A program made the translations under genes and the position numbers. Under the pieces are notes generated by a model. It saw only the letters and a list, made by a program, of their open reading frames with translations, was not told where the DNA came from and made no database searches. A stretch of DNA of 64,000 nt, taken from the NCBI RefSeq assembly GCF_000383675.1, contig NZ_KB911821.1, positions 1 to 64,000 on the forward strand. Reading direction: 5' to 3'. Origin of the DNA: Terracoccus sp. 273MFTsu3.1 (GTDB lineage Bacteria; Actinomycetota; Actinomycetes; Actinomycetales; Dermatophilaceae). Numbering within the stretch: the stretch's first letter is position 1; each line of letters starts with the position of its first letter. This document shows, piece by piece, positions 55,064 through 64,000 of this stretch.

Positions 55064-55081
55064 GGTTACCGACAGGTAACC
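55064..55081 (-). promoter_or_regulatory. Palindromic operator covering the DUF4442 promoter
   Basis: GGTTACC-GACA-GGTAACC is a perfect palindrome starting eight bases upstream of the ATG. It overlaps the -10-like TAACCT (55068-55063). Position and form suggest a TetR/FadR-type operator; TTACC-N-GGTAA motifs are found at lipid-metabolism genes, which fits a hotdog enzyme. Confidence 0.65.
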
Positions 55082-55135
55082 CAACTGCCACCCCAGCCGA
55101 CAGCGTGGGCTGGCGGGCCGTACCCACCCCATGCC

Positions 55136-55160
55136 GTATGCCGTGCAGTGCCGTATGCCG
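55136..55160. repeat. Two direct GTATGCCG words 17 bp apart before the lepA end
   Basis: GTATGCCGTG at 55136 and GTATGCCGTC at 55153 lie in the gap between the DUF4442 promoter and lepA stop, with ATGCCGT also at 55131. A second GGCGCC...GGCGCC hairpin follows at 55163-55185, near the lepA stop. Confidence 0.6.
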
Positions 55161-55191
55161 TCCGGCGCCCTCGAGTGCCCGGCGCCGCGGG

Positions 55192-57045
<1,854 letters not shown>

Positions 57046-57215
57046 GTGGGACGAACCTCGCAGAGTCAGGGTGACGGGGATGGTGCTGGTCGGTGGGCGG
57101 CCGGCGTCGGACGCGGCTGCAGCCACCACAGTCTCCCATGCTTTGGGGACGCGGCGCTCACGCCCTCGTGGCCCGTGCCCACCACCGACCCGGGTCGTGA
57201 CGCACAATGGCGGCC

Positions 57216-58319
57216 ATGCGCGCCCAACCCATGCAGGTCCTGCCCGTGGCCCCCGGGTCGCACGTGCCGCTGCGCCGTCACGTGCGGCACCCGCGGGAGA
57301 TCCTGACGCTCGTCGTCGCGATCATCGCCTCGCTGCTCCTGCTCCTGGCCGCCTTCGCGGAGGTGTCGGCCGCCATCGACGAGCAGCGCACGCCGGACGT
57401 CTACGCGCTGGCGCTCGTCTTCGCCCCGCTGCTCGTCTGGTTCGCGCGCGGGCAGCTGTGGGCGCAGCAGCGGCTCACCGGCATCAAGCTGACCCCCGAG
57501 CAGTTCCCCGAGGCGTACGCGATGCTCGTCGACGCCGCGGGACGCTCCGGCCTCTCCTACGTGCCCGACGCGTACGTCGTGCTCGGCAACGGTGTCATCA
57601 ACGCGGCGGCGTCCGGACACGGCTTCCGGCGGTTCGTCTTCGTCAACAGCGACCTCCTCGAGGTCGGTGGAGCAGCGCGAGAGCCCGACGCGCTCCGGTT
57701 CGTCATCGCCCACGAGGTCGGGCACATCGCCGCGGGTCACGTCAGCTACTGGCGCATCCTCGGCACGTTCGCCTCACAGTGGATCCCGCTCGTCGGCTCG
57801 ACGCTGAGCCGGGCCCAGGAGTACACCGCCGACAACTACGGCCACGCACTCGCGCCCCAGGGCGCCCGGTCGGCGATGGCGACCCTCGCCGGGGGCAAGT
57901 ACCTCGGCCGGTCGGTCGACGTCGACGCGATGGCGGACCGCGCCGTCACGGAGCCGGGCTTCTTCGTGTGGGTGACCAACGCGGCGGCGAGCCACCCGGC
58001 GCTGCTGTGGCGCATGCACGCCCTGCGCGACCGGCGCCGTCCGGGGCGGCTGCTCTGGCGTCCGAGGGAACCGTGGCTGTGGGGCGCTCCCGCGGCGCCC
58101 GGCGCGTACGCCCTTCCCGCGATGGTCGGCTTCTCGCCGACCCCGCTCCCCGAGGTCCGGTCCACCCGGGAGGTCACCCAGGGCGTCCAGGTCGATGCCA
58201 TGTCGAACGTCGTTCCCGCCGTTCGACGTGACGGTGAGGGCGTCGCCGCGCCCTACCCCGATGCGACGGCGCCGACGGCGGCGCCGCCGAACCGAGAGGA
58301 CGAGCGATGGAGACCCTGA
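57216..58319 (+). CDS. M48-type membrane metallopeptidase
   Basis: This 367-residue protein has two membrane helices near the start (about 30-52 and 62-80) and an M48 catalytic domain: H166-E-V-G-H170 and a zinc-ligand Glu in [12 protein letters not shown]. It resembles HtpX-like proteins, which degrade misfolded membrane proteins, but the C-terminal 70 residues are disordered and charged. ATG 57216 is preferred over 57207 because CACAAT lies seven bases upstream, giving a leaderless mRNA. It overlaps the cupin gene by 13 bases. Confidence 0.87.
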   Translation: MRAQPMQVLPVAPGSHVPLRRHVRHPREILTLVVAIIASLLLLLAAFAEVSAAIDEQRTPDVYALALVFAPLLVWFARGQLWAQQRLTGIKLTPEQFPEAYAMLVDAAGRSGLSYVPDAYVVLGNGVINAAASGHGFRRFVFVNSDLLEVGGAAREPDALRFVIAHEVGHIAAGHVSYWRILGTFASQWIPLVGSTLSRAQEYTADNYGHALAPQGARSAMATLAGGKYLGRSVDVDAMADRAVTEPGFFVWVTNAAASHPALLWRMHALRDRRRPGRLLWRPREPWLWGAPAAPGAYALPAMVGFSPTPLPEVRSTREVTQGVQVDAMSNVVPAVRRDGEGVAAPYPDATAPTAAPPNREDERWRP

Positions 58320-58648
58320 TCGAGCGGGCCGACGGCCGCGACGACGGCGAGGACTGGACCGAGAACTACGAGCAGCTGCCTGGCGGTGCGGGCATCAGCA
58401 TCATCCTCGAGTCGACGACGCGCGAGGGTGTGGGACCCCGCCTGCACCGGCATCCCTACGCCGAGACCTTCATCATCCGGCGCGGGTCGGCGACGTTCAC
58501 GGTCGGGACGGAGGAGGTCGTCGGCCACGCCGGTCAGGTGCTCGTCGTGCCGGCTGCGACACCGCACCGGTTCCGCACGGGGCCGGATGGCTACGAAGCG
58601 GTCCACATCCACGCCAACGATCGCTTCGTCACCGAATGGCTCGAGTGA
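58307..58648 (+). CDS. Cupin-domain protein
   Basis: This 113-residue protein is a single small beta-barrel. The two cupin motifs are PRLHRHPYAETFIIRRGSATF (metal His-x-His and Glu) and GQVLVVPAATPHRFRTG (third His). It lacks other domains. It overlaps the M48 gene by 13 bases, so the two are translated together, but a functional link is unclear. The metal and substrate are unknown. Confidence 0.85.
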   Translation: METLIERADGRDDGEDWTENYEQLPGGAGISIILESTTREGVGPRLHRHPYAETFIIRRGSATFTVGTEEVVGHAGQVLVVPAATPHRFRTGPDGYEAVHIHANDRFVTEWLE

Positions 58649-58664
58649 CCGACCCGCTCGGACG

Positions 58665-59939
58665 TCAGGCGTTCGTCGCGGCCGACACGGTGGCCGCCTG
58701 CTCGACCTGAGGACCTGAGCCGGTCGCGGCGACCCTGGAGCGCCGCTCGAGCACCGCTGACAGCACGGCGACGCCGACACCGAGCACCGCGAGACCGGCA
58801 CCGACGAGACTCGGAGCGCCGTAGCCCCAGCCCGCGGCGAGCACGATCGAGCCGAGCCAGGCGCCGAGGGCGTTCGCGGTGTTGAGCGTCGAGTGGTTGA
58901 GGGCAGCCGCCAGCGACTGGCCCTCGTGCGCGACGTCCATGAGGCGCGTCTGGAGCAGCGGCACGACGATCGAGGGCAGCAGGCCCAGGACGAAGACCAT
59001 GAGCACCGCGAGCCAGAGGATCTGGGCGGCCCACCCGAAGAGGGCGAGGAGCACGGCGATGGCGGCGAGCGCTCCGATGATCCCCTTGAGCACGCCGACA
59101 CGGTTTGCGACGCGGCCGCTCAGCACCATGCCGACGACCATGCCGACGCCGTAGGCCGCGAGCACCCACGGGATGTAGCGCTCGTCGAGCCCGGCGAGCT
59201 CGGTCATGGTCGGGGTGATGAAGGAGTACATCGCGAACATGCCGCCGAAGCCGACGACGCCGATGAGGAGCGCGAGCCAGACCTGGGGCCGGCGCAGCGC
59301 CTGCATCTCGGCCCGCATCGACTCCTCGCCGCTCGGCGGCTGGTGCGGCAGGAACACGGCGATGGCCGCGACGGTCACGGCCGCGATGACGCCGACGAGG
59401 ACGTAGGGCAGGTGCCAGGAGAAGCGTTGTCCGAGCAGGGTCGCGAGCGGCACGCCGACGACGTTGGCGACCCCGAGGCCACCGAGGATGGCGGCGACGG
59501 CCGCGGTGCGGCGCCGGTGCGACACGAGGGACGCGGCGACGACCGAGCCGATGCCGAAGAAGGCACCGTGCGGCATACCCGCGAGGAAACGGGCCGCCAT
59601 GACGGTCGGGTACGTGTTAGCCGCGAGGATCGCCAGGTGCGCGACGGCGAAGAAGGCCATGAGCCCCATGAGCAGACCCTTGCGCGGCGCCTTGGCGAAC
59701 GCGATGGCGATGAGCGGCGCACCGACCACGACACCGAGGGCGTAGGCGGAGACGTAGTGACCGGCGGTGGCGATGCCGACTCCGGTCCCGTCGGCGATCT
59801 GCGGCAGCAGCCCCATCGTCACGAACTCGGTCGTGCCGATGGCGAAGCCGCCGACCGCGATGGCGAGGATGGCGAGGGTCGTGCGGCGTGCTGCGGGACT
59901 CACAGGGTTCTCCGGGTTCGGTCGTTCGTCGGCATCCAC
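58665..59939 (-). CDS. MFS transporter, DHA1 (AraJ/sugar-efflux) type
   Basis: This 424-residue protein has twelve predicted helices. It starts MDADERPNPENPVSPAARRTTLAILAIAVGGFAIGTTEFVTMGLLPQIADG, a distinctive opening of the AraJ/YdhP/NepI group, whose members export sugars, drugs or purine derivatives. The loop after helix 2 is FAKAPRKGLLMGLM, and helix 5 contains a Gly/Pro-rich antiporter-like motif (GLGVANVVGVPLATLLGQ). No regulator is adjacent. Confidence 0.9.
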   Translation of the reverse strand: MDADERPNPENPVSPAARRTTLAILAIAVGGFAIGTTEFVTMGLLPQIADGTGVGIATAGHYVSAYALGVVVGAPLIAIAFAKAPRKGLLMGLMAFFAVAHLAILAANTYPTVMAARFLAGMPHGAFFGIGSVVAASLVSHRRRTAAVAAILGGLGVANVVGVPLATLLGQRFSWHLPYVLVGVIAAVTVAAIAVFLPHQPPSGEESMRAEMQALRRPQVWLALLIGVVGFGGMFAMYSFITPTMTELAGLDERYIPWVLAAYGVGMVVGMVLSGRVANRVGVLKGIIGALAAIAVLLALFGWAAQILWLAVLMVFVLGLLPSIVVPLLQTRLMDVAHEGQSLAAALNHSTLNTANALGAWLGSIVLAAGWGYGAPSLVGAGLAVLGVGVAVLSAVLERRSRVAATGSGPQVEQAATVSAATNA

Positions 59940-60028
59940 GATCGTGGCGGCGTGCAGGAGTGGTGCGGATCGCCGTCGACCCGGTCTCGGACGCCAACGG
60001 TAACGGCGGCGCGGCTACGGTGATTCCC

Positions 60029-60571
60029 ATGCCCAGCACCTTCGAACGCCTGGTCGGTCGCCTGCGCGGCCTCGTGCGAGCCTCGCCCTCCACGACCCGC
60101 ACCCGTTCGTCAGCGCCCAGCGCGCCGGAGGGTCCCGGTGCCGCGGCACCGTCCGCAACTGCGACGCCCTACCCCGGCGACGCGACGACCCTGCCGGACA
60201 CGACGTATGCGCCGCGACCGGACGGCCGCCCCGATCCCGGCGAGATCGTCTGGACGTGGGTGCCCTACGAGGAGGACCACAGCCAGGGCAAGGACCGGCC
60301 GGTCCTCGTCATCGGGCGCGAGGGGGACTGGCTCGTGGCGCTGCCGCTGACGAGCAAGGACCACGACCGTGACGAGCGGCAGGAGCGGCACTCCGGCCGG
60401 GAGTGGGTCGACATCGGCACCGGCGCGTGGGACGGCAGAGGACGCCCGAGCGAGGTCCGGGTCAACCGGCTCGTGCGGGTCGACCCCGGCGGGGTGCGCC
60501 GCGAGGGTGCGGTGCTCCCCCGCGACCGCTACGACGAGGTCGTGGCCGCCGCGCGCGCCCACCACGGCTGA
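60029..60571 (+). CDS. PemK/MazF-like protein without a neighbouring antitoxin
   Basis: This 180-residue protein has an N-terminal basic, Thr/Ser/Pro-rich extension (about 1-65) and a PemK/MazF-fold domain (about 68-178): PGEIVWTWVPYEEDHSQGKDRPVLVIGREGDWLVALPLTSKDH, then SEVRVNRLVRVDPGGVRREGAVLPRDRYDEVV. Type II toxins of this fold cut mRNA. No antitoxin gene is next to it: the neighbours are an MFS gene and rpsT on the opposite strand. TACGGT seven bases before ATG suggests a leaderless start. The extension is absent from typical toxins. Confidence 0.83.
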   Translation: MPSTFERLVGRLRGLVRASPSTTRTRSSAPSAPEGPGAAAPSATATPYPGDATTLPDTTYAPRPDGRPDPGEIVWTWVPYEEDHSQGKDRPVLVIGREGDWLVALPLTSKDHDRDERQERHSGREWVDIGTGAWDGRGRPSEVRVNRLVRVDPGGVRREGAVLPRDRYDEVVAAARAHHG

Positions 60572-60580
60572 GACGCAGAT

Positions 60581-60610
60581 CGGGCCCGTCACCACGAGGT
60601 GACGGGCCCG
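60581..60610. terminator. Bidirectional terminator between the MazF-like gene and rpsT
   Basis: A perfect 13-bp stem (60581-60593 with 60598-60610, loop ACGA) lies in the 60-bp gap between the converging genes. It serves both. Confidence 0.8.
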
Positions 60611-60631
60611 TTCAGACGCGAGGGTGGTGCG

Positions 60632-60892
60632 TCAGAGCGACGCGACCTTCTTCGCCAGCGCCGACTTCTTGTTGGCAGCCTGGTTCTGGTGGATGACACC
60701 CTTGCTGACAGCCTTGTCGAGCTTCTTCGAGGCGGTCTTGAGGGCCTCGGCAGCAGCGTCCTTGTCGCCGGAGGCCGTGGCCTCGCGGACCTTGCGGACC
60801 CACGTGCGAAGCTCGCTCTTGACGGCCTTGTTGCGCTCGGTGCGCGTCGCGTTCGTCTTGATGCGCTTGAGCTGCGACTTGATGTTTGCCAC
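60632..60892 (-). CDS. rpsT: 30S ribosomal protein S20
   Basis: This 86-residue ribosomal protein binds 16S rRNA. The sequence [20 protein letters not shown] and the central helix, with the end [19 protein letters not shown], are diagnostic. It is extremely rich in Lys and Ala. It is monocistronic, lying between holA and the MazF-like gene. In other bacteria it often lies next to holA, as here. Confidence 0.98.
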   Translation of the reverse strand: MANIKSQLKRIKTNATRTERNKAVKSELRTWVRKVREATASGDKDAAAEALKTASKKLDKAVSKGVIHQNQAANKKSALAKKVASL

Positions 60893-61118
60893 GTTGATGG
60901 TTTCTTTCGTTCGGTCGGATGGTTGCCGTTAGAGGGCGGCAAAGCTGCTCGGGACCGGGCGTGGGGACACCCTGCGTGAGCGGCTCTGGATGGTGCATGC
61001 ATGCGCGCACGACCTGAGCGCGCACGCAAGGGTCAAAGTTACCAGCGGGCGGGGCGCTCGACCAAACCGGAGGTATGCCGTCCGGGACGGTCCGCGCGCT
61101 CCCTCGGTGGGCTCGTCC

Positions 61119-62078
61119 TCAGCGGGCGGCTCGCGCGCGGGAGATGGTCAGGATCGCCCGCTCGACGGCATACACGGGGTCGCGGCCGCCGCCCTTGACC
61201 TCGAAGTCCGCAGCGGCGACGGCCCGCACGGCGACGGCGAGCCCGTCGGCGGTCCAGTGGCCGACGGCGCGGCGAGCCTTGTCGATCTGCCAGGGGGCCA
61301 TGCCGAGGCTCTTGGCGAGCTGGGCCGAGCTGCCCCGGCCGGCCGCGCCGACCTTGATGAGCTGGCGCAGCTGCGAGGCGATGACGGCGACGATCGGGAC
61401 GGGGTCGACCCCGGTGGCGATGGCGTGTCGGAGCAGGCGCAGCGCCTCTCCGGAGTGCCCGGCGATCGTCGCGTCGGCGACGCGGAAGCCCGTGGCCTCG
61501 ACCTTGCCCCCGTGGTAGGTGTCGACGACGGCGTCGTCGACGGTGCCCTCGGTGTCGGAGACGAGCTGGGAGCAGGCGGCGGCGAGCTCGCGGACGTCCT
61601 TGCCCACGGCCTCGATGAGGGCTCGCACGCCCTCGCTCGTGATCTTGCGCCGGGCGGCCGAGAACTCCTTCATGACGAAGTCGGTCTTGTCGCGGTCGGT
61701 CTTGATCGCGGGGCACTCGATGACGCGGGCCCCGGCCTTCTTCATCGTGTCCAGGACCTTCTTGCCCTTCATCCCTCCCCCGTGTGCGACGACGAGACCG
61801 ACGTCGGGGTCGGGCGCCGCAAGGAGCGCGAGCAGGTCGAGCTGGAGCTCGTCGGGTGACTCGTGGAGGTCGCGCACGACGATCGTCTTGGTGCCGCCGA
61901 AGAGCGAGGGGCTGGCGTGCATCTGCAGGGCGCCGGACTCGTAGGTCGCGGCCTCGATGCGGATGACCTCGACGTCGGCCTCCTTCGCGCCGGTGAGGAC
62001 GCCGGCGACGGCCCGCTCGACGAGGACGCCCTCGGGGCCGGTCACGAGCACGAAGGGAAGGATGGCCGGATCGGTCAT
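61119..62078 (-). CDS. holA: DNA polymerase III subunit delta
   Basis: This 319-residue clamp-loader subunit opens the sliding clamp. The AAA-like fold begins ILPFVLVTGPEGVLVERAV without a functional Walker A, followed by VKMQMHASPSLFGGTKTIVVRDL-like ALQMHASPSLFGGTKTIVVRDL and the C-terminal LRQLIKVGAAGRGSSAQLAKSLGMAPWQIDKARR region typical of HolA. CAGAGT seven bases before ATG 62078 suggests a leaderless start. The divergent gap to rpsT is the usual holA-rpsT order in actinobacteria. Confidence 0.93.
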   Translation of the reverse strand: MTDPAILPFVLVTGPEGVLVERAVAGVLTGAKEADVEVIRIEAATYESGALQMHASPSLFGGTKTIVVRDLHESPDELQLDLLALLAAPDPDVGLVVAHGGGMKGKKVLDTMKKAGARVIECPAIKTDRDKTDFVMKEFSAARRKITSEGVRALIEAVGKDVRELAAACSQLVSDTEGTVDDAVVDTYHGGKVEATGFRVADATIAGHSGEALRLLRHAIATGVDPVPIVAVIASQLRQLIKVGAAGRGSSAQLAKSLGMAPWQIDKARRAVGHWTADGLAVAVRAVAAADFEVKGGGRDPVYAVERAILTISRARAAR

Positions 62079-62147
62079 GGCCCCAACTCTGTCATGGGAC
62101 GCCCACACCTGGCCGCCACGCCCCGACGGCGCCGCCACCCACCTCCA

Positions 62148-62214
62148 AACACACCGAGAAGGTCACGACGCCCCGGGATCGGATGCCGGGGTGTTGTGAC
62201 CTTCTCGGTGTGTT
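62148..62214. repeat. Long palindrome, copy B of the 67-bp dispersed repeat
   Basis: Arms 62148-62174 and 62188-62214 pair over 27 bases with two G-T pairs around a 13-base loop. Compared with copy A (16771-16837), the ends and the GATCGGAT core are the same, and C-G at stem position 12 is replaced by A-T, keeping the pair. It lies between the divergent holA start and dinG stop. As a transcript terminator it would end the helicase gene. Confidence 0.85.
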
Positions 62215-62238
62215 GCGGGAGGGGGGCGATCCTCACAG

Positions 62239-64000
62239 TCAGTCGAAGAGCGCGCCCGACGCGATGGTGAGCCCGAGCTGCGCGACGCGGGCGGCGATCG
62301 TCTCCTCGGGCAGCTCGAAGTGGTCGACGAGCTCGTCGAGCTGCATGCCCGTCTCCGCTGCGTCGCGCAGCTCCTCGTCCTGCTCGTCGGTCCACGCGTG
62401 CCCGGACGTGACCGCGCTGCGCGAGGAGACCGGGGCCGGTGGGGCCACCGCGACCGGCCTCGGGTGCTCCGTGCCGTCGGCGTCGGACCGGGCCCCGGTG
62501 AGCGACCGCAGGGCCGGCTCCTCGACGGCGACGGGCGGGGGCGCCATGGCGTCGAGCCGGGCCAGCGCGGAGAGCACCATCGTCTTGTCGGTCGTCGGGT
62601 AGAAGGGCGGCAGCGATCGCTGGAGGAAGCCGGCATACCTCGCCGTCATCATCCGGGAGTCGAGGAAGGCCACGACGCCACGGTCGTCGGCTCGGCGCAC
62701 GAGACGCCCGGCGCCCTGGGCGAGGCGAAGCGCGGCGTGGGTGGCCGAGACAGCCATGAAGCCGTTGCCGCCCATCCGCGCGATCGCCTGCGACCGGGCG
62801 GAGGCGAGCGGGTCGTCGGGTCGCGGGAACGGGATGCGGTCGATGATGACGAGCTGGCACGACGAGCCCGGCACGTCGACGCCCTGCCAGAGGGTGAGCG
62901 TGCCGAAGAGGCACGTGCGCGGGTCGCGCGCGAACTGCCGCACGAGGGTCGTGATCTGGTCCTCGCCCTGGCAGAGGACCGGGATGTCGTCGCCGAACCG
63001 CGCGCGCATGACCTCGGCGGCCGTCTGGGCCGCGCGCATCGACGAGAAGAGACCGAGGGTGCGGCCGCCGGCGGCACGCACGAGCTCCTCGATCTCGTCG
63101 AGCGTGTCGTCGCCGGCGCCGTCACGGCCGGGCGGCGGCAGGTGGGCGGCGACGTAGGCGATGGCCTGCTTCGGGTAGTCGAACGGGCTGCCGACGTCGA
63201 GGCCCTGCCATTTCGGGGCGCCCTCGCCGCGCAGCCCGATGGTGCCGGCCACGGCGTCGAACGTGCCGCCGAGCTCGAGCGTCGCGGAGGTCAGGACGAC
63301 GGTGCGCTCGTCGAAGACCTTGTCGCGCACGAGCATCGCGACGCTCATCGGTGCGACGCGCAGCACGGGTCCGCGGCGCTGGTCGCGATTGAGCCAGACG
63401 ACGTCGAGCTCGCGCTCCTCGAGGATCCGCTCGGCGTTCTCGTGGATCTCGTCGACGGCGGCGCGGGCCACCTGGCGGGCGCCGTCGGCCTCCTGCCCGG
63501 GTGGTGGCTTGAGGTCGCTCTGGACGATGCGGGCCGTGTCGCGGACCCGGGCGAGCGCGAGCCCGACGGAGTCGGGGACGCCGAGCATCCGTCCCTCCTC
63601 GAGCGGCTCGAGCGCCTGGGCGAGCATCTCTCCCGCCTCGTCCATGGCGGCGGTGTTCTCGGACATGCGGCCGGCCTTCTTCGCGGCCGTCATGACCATC
63701 GTGCCGGTCAGCTCGTCGGTGATCGTCGCGGTGACGCGGTCGACGAGCTCGTGGGCCTCGTCGACGACGAGGACGTCGTGCTCGGGCAGCATCTGCCGGC
63801 CCTCGAAGGAGTCGATGGCCATGAAGGAGTGGTTGGTGACGACGACGTCGACGTCCTTGGCGGCCTCGCGGGCGCGCTCGACGAAGCACTCGGCGACGAG
63901 CGGGCACTTGCCACCCATGCACTCGTGCGCCGACACCGAGACCTGCCGCCACGCGCGCTCCGAGACGCCGGGCACGAGCTCGTCGCGGTCCCCGGAGTCC
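62239..64000 (-). CDS. dinG: DinG-type ATP-dependent helicase (5' end outside window)
   Basis: About 587 residues are present, open at the right edge. The XPD/DinG features are the Fe-S Cys cluster (HECMGGKCPLVAECFVERA), helicase motif II DEAH (VLVVDEAHELVDR), motif III TSATLEL and the C-terminal VI/QGAGRLVRRADDRG block. The N-terminal Walker A is missing from the window. The last 85 residues form an unusual extension ending with EDWTDEQDEELRDAAETGMQLDELVDHFELPEETI, resembling a helix-turn-helix-like or SAP-type module. The role is probably repair of replication intermediates. Confidence 0.9.
   Translation of the reverse strand, partial: DSGDRDELVPGVSERAWRQVSVSAHECMGGKCPLVAECFVERAREAAKDVDVVVTNHSFMAIDSFEGRQMLPEHDVLVVDEAHELVDRVTATITDELTGTMVMTAAKKAGRMSENTAAMDEAGEMLAQALEPLEEGRMLGVPDSVGLALARVRDTARIVQSDLKPPPGQEADGARQVARAAVDEIHENAERILEERELDVVWLNRDQRRGPVLRVAPMSVAMLVRDKVFDERTVVLTSATLELGGTFDAVAGTIGLRGEGAPKWQGLDVGSPFDYPKQAIAYVAAHLPPPGRDGAGDDTLDEIEELVRAAGGRTLGLFSSMRAAQTAAEVMRARFGDDIPVLCQGEDQITTLVRQFARDPRTCLFGTLTLWQGVDVPGSSCQLVIIDRIPFPRPDDPLASARSQAIARMGGNGFMAVSATHAALRLAQGAGRLVRRADDRGVVAFLDSRMMTARYAGFLQRSLPPFYPTTDKTMVLSALARLDAMAPPPVAVEEPALRSLTGARSDADGTEHPRPVAVAPPAPVSSRSAVTSGHAWTDEQDEELRDAAETGMQLDELVDHFELPEETIAARVAQLGLTIASGALFD

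Noticed and set aside
60029-60571. A complete toxin-antitoxin module
   Set aside because: No antitoxin-like small frame with a ribosome site or leaderless start lies on either side of the MazF-like gene.

Overview
The window is about 70% GC, with codons strongly biased to C/G, many GTG starts and many genes that look leaderless. The gene set (mycothiol-type DinB-fold proteins, HrcA-DnaJ2-RsmE, PhoH-YbeY-CBS protein-Era, DUF3097, DUF6703, an actinobacterial LexA box) points to an actinobacterium, most likely a member of Micrococcales of the Intrasporangiaceae type. That placement comes from gene content and not from a database search. The window looks like ordinary chromosome; apart from the 3' end of an IS481-like transposase at the left edge, no prophage, plasmid, CRISPR array or integrative element was seen.

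Layout. 0-4.6 kb: IS remnant, about 780 bp without a gene, a secreted M43-type metalloprotease, a DinB-fold enzyme and an exported M23 peptidase. 4.7-8.2 kb: a complete glutamate-type ABC importer (gluABCD). 8.3-17.4 kb: tRNA-Asn and housekeeping genes (dnaG, dgt, dusB, a rhodanese). 17.5-20.8 kb: a secreted S1 protease, glyS and a small membrane protein. 20.8-24.2 kb: a zinc regulon (znuA-znuC-znuB-zur) behind a perfect palindrome. 24.3-29 kb: uppS, recO, an SOS-controlled alkB, a DinB-fold protein and a polytopic membrane protein. 28.9-32.5 kb: leuA with a leucine-attenuator leader peptide, then an unrecognised Trp-rich repeat protein coupled to a 47-residue acidic protein. 32.6-38.8 kb: the era-CBS-ybeY-phoH block, an S10 peptidase and a HIT protein. 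39-44 kb: an ECF-like sigma factor with a membrane partner, then rsmE-dnaJ-hrcA with a CIRCE element. 44-50.4 kb: DUF3097, a secreted CHAP hydrolase, an aldehyde dehydrogenase, hemW and a cyclophilin. 50.4-60.6 kb: a methyltransferase-like/GT61 fusion, two MFS exporters, a phosphatase, lepA, an M48 peptidase, a cupin and an orphan MazF/PemK-like protein. 60.6-64 kb: rpsT, holA and a DinG-type helicase that runs off the right edge.

The most unusual signals are not genes. (1) The octamer GTATGCCG (extended GTATGCCGTC) occurs at least 38 times on the two strands, against about two expected from composition. It appears in five of six codon phases, in rare TAT and ATA codons, at three start codons and in intergenic inverted pairs, so selection seems to act on the DNA word itself. 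(2) Two 67-bp intergenic palindromes 45 kb apart share their ends and loop core and differ by a compensatory pair in the stem. (3) About fifteen genes have a -10-like hexamer ending 6-8 nt before the start codon, which helps decide starts.

Regulation read directly from sequence includes a Zur-type operator, a LexA box at alkB, a CIRCE element at hrcA, a Leu-codon leader peptide before leuA, and further palindromic candidate operators before a hotdog-fold protein and an MFS gene.
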